Part shown: piece after piece, positions 1 through 6,688 of the stretch | How positions within the stretch are numbered: the stretch's first letter is position 1 | Layout: each line of letters begins with the position of its first letter | DNA from: a bacterium | GTDB lineage: Bacteria > Chloroflexota > Dormibacteria > Aeolococcales > Bog-877 | Direction of reading: 5' to 3' | Length of the DNA stretch: 38,871 nucleotides | Assembly (NCBI GenBank): GCA_021844355.1 | Contig: JAKBTP010000203.1 | Span: 1 to 38,871, forward strand | The notes under the pieces: model-generated | What the model was told of the DNA's origin: nothing | Seen by the model: only the letters and a program-made list of their open reading frames with translations | The model's database searches: none | Position numbers and translations under genes: made by a program

Positions 1-162
1 GTAGATGGTCCCCGGGAGGGCCAGCAGGGCCTGGGACTGGACCGGGTCGACGACGTGGTTGGCCCGGCTCTGCAGGGTTCCCAGGACCGCCCAGACGCCG
101 TACCCGAAGAGCGCCATGAGAGCCACGGTGGCGAGGCTGGCCAGGAGCTGCCGGGAGCTCAT
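1..162 (-). CDS. Membrane-anchored protein, N-terminal fragment (cut by window edge)
   Basis: Only the first 54 codons are present; the frame is still open at base 1. The ATG overlaps the TGA of the LCP gene as ATGA, so the two are translationally coupled. The N-terminus (MSSRQLLASLATVALMALFGYGV, in two parts: charged start, then about 18 hydrophobic residues) looks like an uncleaved signal anchor. The next residues, around the edge, read LLALPGTIY, which could be the start of an extracytoplasmic domain. I cannot assign a family. Co-transcription with an LCP ligase suggests an envelope role; this is inference. Confidence 0.6.
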   Translation of the reverse strand, partial: MSSRQLLASLATVALMALFGYGVWAVLGTLQSRANHVVDPVQSQALLALPGTIY

Positions 163-1196
163 CCGGGGGGGAAGTTCTGGGCGATCAGGGAGTTGATCGC
201 CGGCCAGTTGGGGACCAGGGCGGACTCCCCGTTGATGGTCGCGCCGTGGTAGTCGGTTCCCAGCATCACGATCTGGGTGACGTCCCCGTTGCTGAAGTCG
301 TGGGCCAGCGCCGCCACCGAGCTGATCTGGGTGAGGCTGAGGTTGGTGCGCACCTCACCCGCCAGGCTGCTGGCGATCCGGGGGATGTCGGCGAGGCTCA
401 TCAGCTTGGCGGTGTCCTTGATGTCGACCAGCAGCTGCTGCTGCTTCTGGCCCCGGGCGATGTCCTCCAGGATGTCACCGTGGCGGGAGCGGACATAGGT
501 GAGGGCGTTCACCCCGTTCAGCCGTTGGGGGCCGGGGAGGATGGCGATCCGCTGGTTGGCGTACGGGTTGCTGCCGGTGAGGTCGGAGGGGTACTGGACG
601 TCCAGGATGGGCATCTGGGCGAGGACGTCCACCCCTCCCAGCTGGTTCACCAGTCCCACGAGCCCCCCGAGGCCGATCCACGCCCAGTAGTTGACGGTGA
701 CGTTGAAGTTGTTCTCCACCGTCTGGATCGCCGCCGCCGCCCCTCCGTAGGAGTAGGCCGCGTCGATCTTGGCGCTGCCGCCGGTGGAGAGCGGCACCCA
801 GAGGTCCCGGGGGATGGAGAGCATCACCGCATGGTGGGTGGCGGGGTCGACCCGCACCAGGATCATGGTCTGGGTCAGCACGCTGCTGGGTGAGAACTTG
901 GTGTCGTTGTCGGACCCCAGCAGGAGGACCGTGAACGGCTGTCCCGGCGGCGGGGGGGTGACCGTGGCGCCCGGGTGGGTCGCCTTGCCCTCGTGTCCGG
1001 TGGTCTTCTGGCCGGTGACGTGCAGAGCGGTGGTCACCGCCGGCAGGAAGTAGGCGACTGCCCCGCTCACCCCGGACACGCCGAAGCCGACAAGGAGGAG
1101 GAACGCCAGCAGGGCTGGGTGCCGGCCCCATGAGAAGGACGATCGGTGGGTCGAGAGCCCGGCGCGGCGGCGCCTAGGCCTGGTCCCGGCGGCCAT
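159..1196 (-). CDS. LytR-CpsA-Psr (LCP) family cell-wall glycopolymer ligase
   Basis: LCP proteins transfer lipid-linked glycopolymers to peptidoglycan on the outer face of the membrane. The protein (345 aa) has a basic N-terminus, one membrane helix (about residues 25-50), a Pro/Gly-rich linker and an LCP domain with LLLGSDND, the typical SIPRDLWVPL strand, KIDAAYSYGG and the Arg-rich helix YVRSRHGD...DIARGQKQQQLL that binds the polyprenyl pyrophosphate in this family. I chose the ATG at 1196 rather than an upstream one because a TACAAT -10 box sits 8 bp before it. It is divergent from fabI and coupled to the partial gene downstream. Confidence 0.9.
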   Translation of the reverse strand: MAAGTRPRRRRAGLSTHRSSFSWGRHPALLAFLLLVGFGVSGVSGAVAYFLPAVTTALHVTGQKTTGHEGKATHPGATVTPPPPGQPFTVLLLGSDNDTKFSPSSVLTQTMILVRVDPATHHAVMLSIPRDLWVPLSTGGSAKIDAAYSYGGAAAAIQTVENNFNVTVNYWAWIGLGGLVGLVNQLGGVDVLAQMPILDVQYPSDLTGSNPYANQRIAILPGPQRLNGVNALTYVRSRHGDILEDIARGQKQQQLLVDIKDTAKLMSLADIPRIASSLAGEVRTNLSLTQISSVAALAHDFSNGDVTQIVMLGTDYHGATINGESALVPNWPAINSLIAQNFPPG

Positions 1197-1204
1197 GTGC
1201 CGGG

Positions 1205-1210
1205 ATTGTA
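1205..1210 (-). promoter_or_regulatory. -10 box (TACAAT) of LCP gene, leaderless layout
   Basis: TACAAT lies 8 bp upstream of the LCP ATG on the minus strand, too close to leave room for a Shine-Dalgarno sequence. Transcription would begin at or next to the start codon. No clear -35 box is visible. Confidence 0.6.
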
Positions 1211-1258
1211 GCCGACCTCGGCTCCTCACCCCTCCAGACAAGTCCGCCCCCGAGCCGC

Positions 1259-1264
1259 TAACCT
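1259..1264 (+). promoter_or_regulatory. Putative -10 box (TAACCT) of fabI, leaderless layout
   Basis: TAACCT ends 8 bp before the fabI ATG. A partial -35 match (CAGACA) lies about 18 bp further upstream. There is no Shine-Dalgarno sequence between the box and the start. Confidence 0.45.
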
Positions 1265-1272
1265 ACGGCCCG

Positions 1273-2076
1273 ATGCTGCTCCAAGGCAAGCGGATCCTGG
1301 TCACCGGGGTCCTCACCCCAGCCTCCCTGCCTTTCGCCGTCGCCCGGCAGGCTCAGGAGGACGGCGCCGAGGTGATCCTCACCTCCTTCGGGAGGCCGAT
1401 GCGGCTCACCGAGCGCAGCGCCCAGCGCCTGGACCCGGTGCCGGAGGTACTGGAGCTGGACGTCTCCCGTGACGCTGACTTCGAGATGCTGGCCGGCGAG
1501 CTGGCACGGCGAGAGTGGCAGCTGGACGGGATCGTCCACGGGGTGGCGTTCGCTCCCACGGACGCGCTGGGCGGGGCCTTCCTCGACACCCCTTGGGAGT
1601 CGGCCGCCACCGCCCTGCGCATCTCGGCTTACTCCCTGCGCCAGCTGGTGGTCTCACTCTTGCCTTTGCTCAACCCCAGCGGCGCCTCGGTAGTGACGCT
1701 GGACTTTGACGCCACCCAGGCCTGGCCGGGGTATGACTGGATGGGGGTCTCCAAGGCCGCTCTGGAGTCCGTGGTCCGCTACCTGGCCCAGTACCTGGGG
1801 CCCCGCCGCGTCCGCGTCAACGCGGTTTCCGCCGGCCCGACCTACACGGTGGCCGCCAAGGGGATCCCCGGCTTCTCAGAGTTCCCCAGGGCGTTCGAGC
1901 GGCAGGCCCCGCTGGGGTGGGACGCCCGGGACCCCGATCCGGTGGGCAAGGCCGTGGTCGCGCTGCTCTCCGACTACTTCCCGGCCACCACCGGCGAGAT
2001 CGTCCACGTGGATGGCGGATATCACGCCGTGGGGACGTCCACCAGCTTGCCCGGAGAGCCGGCCGAGGAGGAGTAG
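1273..2076 (+). CDS. fabI: Enoyl-[acyl-carrier-protein] reductase (NADH), FabI/InhA type
   Basis: Reduces the trans-2-enoyl-ACP double bond in the last step of the fatty acid elongation cycle, in the cytosol. The 267-aa protein starts with the FabI-style nucleotide fold (LLQGKRILVTGVLTPASLPFA, split here at about residue 10), and has the SDR catalytic pair Tyr154 and Lys161 with six residues between them (YDWMGVSK). The segment around it (FDATQAWPGYDWM) is close to InhA of mycobacteria, and the late part has VSAGPTYTVAAKGIPGF and TTGEIVHVDGGYH. Length is normal for the family. The ATG at 1273 aligns with the family start. The 3' end overlaps the convergent MFS gene by 55 bp. Confidence 0.9.
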   Translation: MLLQGKRILVTGVLTPASLPFAVARQAQEDGAEVILTSFGRPMRLTERSAQRLDPVPEVLELDVSRDADFEMLAGELARREWQLDGIVHGVAFAPTDALGGAFLDTPWESAATALRISAYSLRQLVVSLLPLLNPSGASVVTLDFDATQAWPGYDWMGVSKAALESVVRYLAQYLGPRRVRVNAVSAGPTYTVAAKGIPGFSEFPRAFERQAPLGWDARDPDPVGKAVVALLSDYFPATTGEIVHVDGGYHAVGTSTSLPGEPAEEE

Positions 2077-3311
2077 TCTCCGCGGGGGCGGCGCCGAGCC
2101 CACAAGGCGGCGCCGACGGCGGCGGTCATCAACGCCACCATCCCCGCCACCGCCAGGGTCGTCCGGCTGCCGAAGTTCTGCTCCACCCAGCCCGCCAAAG
2201 GGCTGCCGAAGGGGGTCGTGCCCAGGAACACCCAGAGGTACAGCGCCATCACCCGGCCGCGCAGGTGGGCTGGGGTGTGCATCTGGATGATGCTGTTGGA
2301 CATCGCCGAGTAGACGATCATCCCCGCCCCGGCCACCGCCAGCAGGGCCATGGCCGGAACGATGCCGTCCATCTGTCCGGCGCCGGCGAGGAAGATCCCG
2401 AACACGGCACAGCCGACCAGCAGCGCCGGGACCGCCGCGCGGCCCGCGTAGGCGACCCCCAGGGCTCCCAGAAGCGCCCCGACCCCCAGGGATGCGGAGA
2501 GCAGCCCGAAGCCGGTGGCGCCTGCGTGGAGGCCGTTGCGGGCCAGCGCGGGGACCATCACCGAGAGGTTGTAGGAGAAGGTCCCGACAACCAGCATGAG
2601 AAGGATCACCATCAGCACCTCGGGGGTGCGCCGGGCGTACGCGGCGCCTTCTCGGACCTGGGCCCATGGGCCCTCGGTTGACCGTGGCCGTCGGCTGAGG
2701 TGCAGGTCCTGGGGCCGCATCAGCCAGAGCGCTCCGATCACCGCCAGATAGGAGATGGCGTTCAGGTCGAAGCAGAGGGCCGTTCCCACGGTGGCTATGA
2801 GGATTCCTCCCACCGCGGGCCCCACCACGCGGGCCCCGTTGAACACCGTGGAGTTGAGGGCGACTGCGTTGGGGAGCTGGTCGCCGCCCACCATCTCGGG
2901 GACGAACGCCTGCCGGGTCGGCCCGTCCACCACGTTTATGAGCCCGAATGCCGCCACCACCAGGAACACCTCCCAGGTCCGCACCTGGTGCAGCCCCACC
3001 AGGATCCCCAGGGCCGCAGCCACCACGGCGAACGAACTCTGGGTGCCGATCAGCATCCGGCGCTTGGGGAAGCGGTCGGCGATCACCCCCCCGAACGGCT
3101 GGAGGAGCAGATTGGGCAGGAACTGGACCATGACCAGAAGGCCCAGCATGAACGCTGAGTGGGTGAGCTCCAGGATCAACCAGGCCTGGGCGGTGGACTG
3201 CAGCCAGCTGCCGGTGACCGAGACCAGCTGCCCGCCGAAGAACAGCCGATAGTTGCGCGTCGACAGCGCCTGGAAGGTACGCTGCGTGATGGCTAGGGGG
3301 GCGCGGATCAA
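2022..3311 (-). CDS. MFS efflux transporter (MFS_3 / EntS-like)
   Basis: A 429-aa, twelve-helix major facilitator. The start (ITQRTFQALSTRNYRLFFGGQ) followed by a helix with SVTGSWLQSTAQAW is typical of the MFS_3/EntS group of exporters; GVIADRFPKRRML is the loop 2-3 signature. Start codon is TTG, overlapping the marR stop as TTGA, so translation is coupled to the regulator. The substrate is unknown; drug or siderophore export is usual for the group. Its C-terminus overlaps the end of fabI on the other strand. Control is probably by the MarR repressor through the operator upstream of marR. Confidence 0.85.
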   Translation of the reverse strand: MIRAPLAITQRTFQALSTRNYRLFFGGQLVSVTGSWLQSTAQAWLILELTHSAFMLGLLVMVQFLPNLLLQPFGGVIADRFPKRRMLIGTQSSFAVVAAALGILVGLHQVRTWEVFLVVAAFGLINVVDGPTRQAFVPEMVGGDQLPNAVALNSTVFNGARVVGPAVGGILIATVGTALCFDLNAISYLAVIGALWLMRPQDLHLSRRPRSTEGPWAQVREGAAYARRTPEVLMVILLMLVVGTFSYNLSVMVPALARNGLHAGATGFGLLSASLGVGALLGALGVAYAGRAAVPALLVGCAVFGIFLAGAGQMDGIVPAMALLAVAGAGMIVYSAMSNSIIQMHTPAHLRGRVMALYLWVFLGTTPFGSPLAGWVEQNFGSRTTLAVAGMVALMTAAVGAALWARRRPRGDYSSSAGSPGKLVDVPTA

Positions 3312-3769
3312 GGCTCCACCTCGGTGAGCCGCTCCAGCACCTCCATCGCCCGGTCAAGGGCCACGATCTGGGCCCTGGAGAGGCGGGAGAGCCTGGCCGC
3401 AAACCACGCCTGCCGGGCCGCGATGGCGGCCCTGGCCAGCTCCTCGCCCCGCGCCGTGAGCCCCACTCGCACGCAGCGGCGGTCCGACCGGTCTCCTGAC
3501 TTGGAGATCAGACCCTCCGCCTCCATCTGGGCCAGGATGGCGGTCATCGACGGGGTGCGAACCCCCTCGACCTGGGCCAGCTCCGAGACCGTCGCGCCGG
3601 GGCTCCGGAGGAGGAAGGAGAGGACCGGGAACTCCCCCGGTCTCAGGCCGATGGGGTCGTGCGCCTGGCGCAACCCTTTGGACAGCCGACTCACTATCCC
3701 TGGGAGCCTCTCTCCCAGCTCTGCTCCCACCGCCTCCGCCCCGCGGTCGCGGGCTGCCGCTGCGCTCAC
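3308..3769 (-). CDS. MarR-family transcriptional repressor
   Basis: A 153-aa winged-helix regulator: GLRPGEFPVLSFLL, then the recognition region VSELAQVEGVRTPSMTAILAQMEAEGLI, and the wing SGDRSDRRCVRVGLTARG (DxRxxR signature) are all present, flanked by dimerisation helices. It is first in a two-gene operon with the MFS exporter. The start is GTG at 3769; the overlapping ATG at 3771 is out of frame. The promoter and two operator-like repeats sit directly against the start codon, so autorepression and release by an exported ligand are the natural model (inference). Confidence 0.9.
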   Translation of the reverse strand: MSAAAARDRGAEAVGAELGERLPGIVSRLSKGLRQAHDPIGLRPGEFPVLSFLLRSPGATVSELAQVEGVRTPSMTAILAQMEAEGLISKSGDRSDRRCVRVGLTARGEELARAAIAARQAWFAARLSRLSRAQIVALDRAMEVLERLTEVEP

Positions 3770-3773
3770 ATGG

Positions 3774-3804
3774 TTAGTCTACCTAATTAGGGCCCCTAAG
3801 TAAA
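3774..3804 (-). promoter_or_regulatory. marR promoter with two tandem TTAG-N5-CTAA operator sites
   Basis: Reading the minus strand: TTTACT (3804-3799) as -35, a 17-bp spacer, TAGACT (3781-3776) as -10, then 6 bp to the GTG. Two abutting 13-bp dyads of the form TTAG-N5-CTAA occupy 3774-3786 and 3787-3799, covering the -10 and the spacer. The second is a perfect inverted repeat (TTAGGG-c-CCCTAA). This is what a self-repressing MarR operator looks like. The region also abuts the stop codon of the upstream protease gene. Confidence 0.75.
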
Positions 3805-3805
3805 C

Positions 3806-4987
3806 TCAGGACACGCAGGCCCCGGTTCCGGCGGGTGCGGTGTCGGCCAGGTTGTGGGAGATGTCTGGCAGCACCTCGGCCGCACTGAGCGCGTACCCCT
3901 CGTTGGTGGTCACCAGCGACTTGGCGAACACGATCCCCAGCACCTGCCCGGAGAGGCTGACGAAGGGCCCTCCGGAGTTGCCGGGGATGACCTCCGCCTG
4001 CAGCACCAGGATCTGCCTGGTGACCAGCCCCCGGGAGTAGATGTCGCGGCCCACGGCCTCGACCGTGCCCCGGACCGCTCCCCCCACCACCTGCTCCGGC
4101 CCCCCTTCGGGGTAGCCGATGACCGCGCCCTGGGTCCCCCGAGGATAGGTCTCGCTGAAGGTGAGGGGGGGAAGGTGCAGCGCGGGGACCCGCAGCAGGG
4201 CCAGGTCGACCTGGGGATTGAAGTACACCACCTCTGCGGCCAGAGGCGCTGCGGAGCCCGGCACCTGGACCTGGACCGACTGGCCGCCCGCGACCACGTG
4301 GGCGTTGGTCACCACCACCTGGGGGCCGACGGGGAAGCCACTCCCTTCGATGAGGCCGCCGCAGCCACTGGTGATCACCTTCACCGTCTCCGCGGCGACC
4401 TGGCCCACCTGAGGGTGGGCGGCCAGATCCTGGGGGATGGCCACCGGCCCGGGCAGGGGCGGCACCAGGGTGGCGAAGACCTCAGGGAACGGCACCGCGC
4501 TGAGCAGGTGCTGAAGGTCGCCCATCCAGGCCGGCCCGGCAGGCAGGGTCCGCGCCAGAGCGCGGAGGATCGAGGAGCCCTGGATCTGGGTCGAGAGCTG
4601 AGGTATCGGCCCGGCGGCGAAGATCAAGCCCAGGTACCAGCTCACGGCCAGCGTGACTATCAGGCTCCAGGCCAGCCCCGCCAGCGAGTCCAGGCCCCCA
4701 CCGATCCGGCTCCGGAGGGTCGTTAGCCGCAATTTGGCCCCCAGGAGACCGCCCAGGGCGTTGCCCAGGAAGCCGACGGCCAAGACCACGGCGATGGCCA
4801 GCGCCGTGCGCTCAGCGCTGGAGAAGCCGTGCATTCGCGTCGGCAGCAGGGTGGCCAGCCAGGAGCCGAGAAGAAGCCCGCCCAGGAGCCCCGCCATCGA
4901 CAGGACCGAGAAGGAGAGCCCACGCCGGTACCCCGCCACCCCGGTGATGGCCAGGGCCAGGACGATGACCAGGTCGACCAGATTCAC
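3806..4987 (-). CDS. MarP-like membrane serine protease (CvpA domain + trypsin-like domain)
   Basis: 393 aa. The first ~130 residues form a CvpA-type four-helix membrane domain (start MNLVDLVIVLALAITGVAGYRRG in two parts). The rest is a chymotrypsin-fold protease with His230 (VTNAHVV), Asp261 (DLALLRV) and Ser338 (GNSGGP). Cys209 (SGCGG) and Cys391 near the C-terminus match the positions of the redox-sensitive disulfide reported for mycobacterial MarP (Rv3671c), a protease needed for acid resistance. The active site would face outside the membrane. Start codon GTG. The gene is divergent from the small membrane protein and ends 36 bp before marR. Confidence 0.88.
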   Translation of the reverse strand: MNLVDLVIVLALAITGVAGYRRGLSFSVLSMAGLLGGLLLGSWLATLLPTRMHGFSSAERTALAIAVVLAVGFLGNALGGLLGAKLRLTTLRSRIGGGLDSLAGLAWSLIVTLAVSWYLGLIFAAGPIPQLSTQIQGSSILRALARTLPAGPAWMGDLQHLLSAVPFPEVFATLVPPLPGPVAIPQDLAAHPQVGQVAAETVKVITSGCGGLIEGSGFPVGPQVVVTNAHVVAGGQSVQVQVPGSAAPLAAEVVYFNPQVDLALLRVPALHLPPLTFSETYPRGTQGAVIGYPEGGPEQVVGGAVRGTVEAVGRDIYSRGLVTRQILVLQAEVIPGNSGGPFVSLSGQVLGIVFAKSLVTTNEGYALSAAEVLPDISHNLADTAPAGTGACVS

Positions 4988-5079
4988 GGCGCGGCTGCGA
5001 TCATGCGGGCAGGGCCCAACTGTTGCCCCAAAATGGCGGCCAGGTTCGGCTCCCGCCAGGGGCGGATTTGAGGAGCGAG

Positions 5080-5568
5080 ATGCCTGTAGGCGAGCCAGGG
5101 GGGAGGGGTCGCCACGGGCGGTGGCCAGCCCAGAACGGGATCTACATCCCTCTGCCTCAGGACTGGCGCTCCTGCATCCTGCCGGTCATCGGGCTGGCCA
5201 CCCCGGTGGGGCTGCTGGTGGTCAACTTCTCGGCCTGGGTCATCTCCCAGCTGGGTGCCTTTCGGTGGGGAGTGGCGGTGAGCGCCCTGGTCAGTGCCCT
5301 CATCCTCAACAGCCTCACCGCTCTCAGCGTGTACCGGTATGTGCGCAATCGCTGGCCGGACTTCGTGGTCAGCCGCCAGGAGAACGAAACCTGGGTCCTG
5401 GTGGCGGCCATCGTGATCATACTGGCGGTGGCCGTCCTCTCGGCCGTCTTCTCCTATGTTGGGATGGCCAACCCCAAGCAACTCCCCAACGGGATAGCCG
5501 TGGTGACCGGGTTCCTGGGGGTGGTGATCCCGCTGGCCCTGATCCTCGGCCTCAACCGCCGTCGCTGA
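5080..5568 (+). CDS. Four-helix membrane protein of unknown function
   Basis: 162 aa. I see about four hydrophobic segments: ILPVIGLATPVGLLVVNFSA, VAVSALVSALILNSL, WVLVAAIVIILAVAVLSAV and VVTGFLGVVIPLALILGL. The first ~25 residues are Gly/Arg-rich and probably cytosolic. The ATG at 5080 has AGGAG a few bases upstream; a longer in-frame start at 5023 exists but lacks such support. I do not recognise a family. It lies alone between MarP (divergent) and rpiA (convergent, 2 bp apart). Confidence 0.7.
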   Translation: MPVGEPGGRGRHGRWPAQNGIYIPLPQDWRSCILPVIGLATPVGLLVVNFSAWVISQLGAFRWGVAVSALVSALILNSLTALSVYRYVRNRWPDFVVSRQENETWVLVAAIVIILAVAVLSAVFSYVGMANPKQLPNGIAVVTGFLGVVIPLALILGLNRRR

Positions 5569-5570
5569 CT

Positions 5571-6236
5571 TCAGCGCGAGTCCTCCAGATCGCCCAGCAC
5601 CTCCACCCCGTGTCCGTCCGAGATGACCGCCGCCGTCGCCAGGCCCAGAAAGAGGCCGTGCCCGACCACTCCTGGCACACCGGCCAGCTTCTGCGCCAGT
5701 TCGGGCCACGGCTCAGAGCAGCCAGCAAGGTCCGCATCCAGCACGAGGTTGCCGTTGTCGGAGATGAAGGGCTCCGGGCCGCCGCGAAGTCTGGTCTGGA
5801 GCCGGCAGACGGCTTCGATCCGGCGCTGGGTGCCCGCCCAATCGAAGCGCAGCACCTCTATCGGCAGCGCCGCCCGCTCGCCCAGCCGTCCCACCCTCTT
5901 GGTCGAGTCGGCGACCACCCAGAACCGCCGACTCCGCTCGGCGACGATCTTCTCGCGGACCATCGCACCGCCCGCCCCCTTGATCAGGTCCAGCTCCAGG
6001 GTGACCTCATCGGCGCCGTCGACGTCCAGGTCGAGCCCTTCCCCGGTGTCCGGGAGGATGGTGATGCCCATCGAACGGGCGCGCCGCTCTGTGGCCTCGG
6101 AGGTGCAGACCGCCGACACCACGAGCCCCCGGCGGACCCGCGGCTCCAGCGCGTCCAGGAACGCCGAGGCAGTGCGGCCCGTGCCCAGACCGAGACGCAT
6201 CCCAGGCGCCACCCGAGCGGCGGCGAACTCTCCCAC
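5571..6236 (-). CDS. rpiA: Ribose-5-phosphate isomerase A
   Basis: Interconverts ribose 5-phosphate and ribulose 5-phosphate. Visible signatures are GLGTGRTASAFLDAL (phosphate loop), LDVDGADEV (catalytic Asp pair), LIKGAGGAMVREKIVA (catalytic Glu and Lys), FISDNGNLVLDA and GVVGHGLFL. With the GTG at 6236 the protein is 221 aa, normal for RpiA, but helix 1 is a little short and no Shine-Dalgarno precedes it. A CTG at 6281, overlapping the PPOX stop as CTGA with GGAG 8 bp before it, would give a fuller N-terminus. It is last in the ppk-PPOX-rpiA operon. Confidence 0.88.
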   Translation of the reverse strand: MGEFAAARVAPGMRLGLGTGRTASAFLDALEPRVRRGLVVSAVCTSEATERRARSMGITILPDTGEGLDLDVDGADEVTLELDLIKGAGGAMVREKIVAERSRRFWVVADSTKRVGRLGERAALPIEVLRFDWAGTQRRIEAVCRLQTRLRGGPEPFISDNGNLVLDADLAGCSEPWPELAQKLAGVPGVVGHGLFLGLATAAVISDGHGVEVLGDLEDSR

Positions 6237-6277
6237 CTTGGCGAGGGCGGCTGGGAGCCGCGCCCCAGGCAGGGCGG

Positions 6278-6688
6278 TCAGCCCGAGCGCTCCGGGCCCG
6301 ACCGCTCCACCGTGATCCGCAGCAGGACCCGGCGCTCCGCGGCCATGGCGGCTCTGTATTCGTCCCAGTCGGGGTGCTCGCCCACCACCGCCCGGTAGTA
6401 CGCCTCCAGGAGGGGCAGGGCTGCCGGGAGGGACACCACCTCGGCCGAGCCCCACACCACCACCCAGGGACCGAAGAACCGGTCGGTGAAGGCGGTCAGC
6501 GCCACCCGGGGATCGCGGCGCACGTTGAGGGTCTTGACCGCTCCCTCGCGGCTGCTGACCACAACCCGTCCTTCCCCGTCCACCCCCGCCACCACCGGGG
6601 ACAGCTGGGCGGAGCCGTCCCGTCGGTAGGTGGCCAGGACCGCCCGGTGGTTGGAGGAGATGAAGGCCAAGGCGTCAGAGCTACCCAT
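6278..6688 (-). CDS. PPOX-class F420/FMN-dependent split-barrel protein
   Basis: 136-aa protein of the pyridoxamine 5'-phosphate oxidase-like split-barrel fold. FISSNHRAVLATYRRDGSAQLSPV, then VVVSSREGAVKTLNVRRDPRVAL and FGPWVVVWGSAEVV match the F420-dependent TIGR03618/Rv1155-like group more than classical PdxH. The substrate cannot be told from sequence, and whether it uses F420 or FMN needs biochemical proof. Its ATG overlaps the end of ppk by 8 bp, and its stop leads straight into rpiA, so it is the middle gene of an operon. Confidence 0.85.
   Translation of the reverse strand: MGSSDALAFISSNHRAVLATYRRDGSAQLSPVVAGVDGEGRVVVSSREGAVKTLNVRRDPRVALTAFTDRFFGPWVVVWGSAEVVSLPAALPLLEAYYRAVVGEHPDWDEYRAAMAAERRVLLRITVERSGPERSG

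Noticed and set aside
1876..3402. 508-codon open frame on the minus strand
   Set aside because: It runs across the MFS gene and part of marR in another frame, is Pro/Gly/Arg-rich with no domain, and is a by-product of high GC. The MFS frame has clear membrane helices.
4653..6398. 581-codon open frame on the plus strand
   Set aside because: It covers MarP, the small membrane protein and rpiA out of frame, with low-complexity composition and no recognisable motif.
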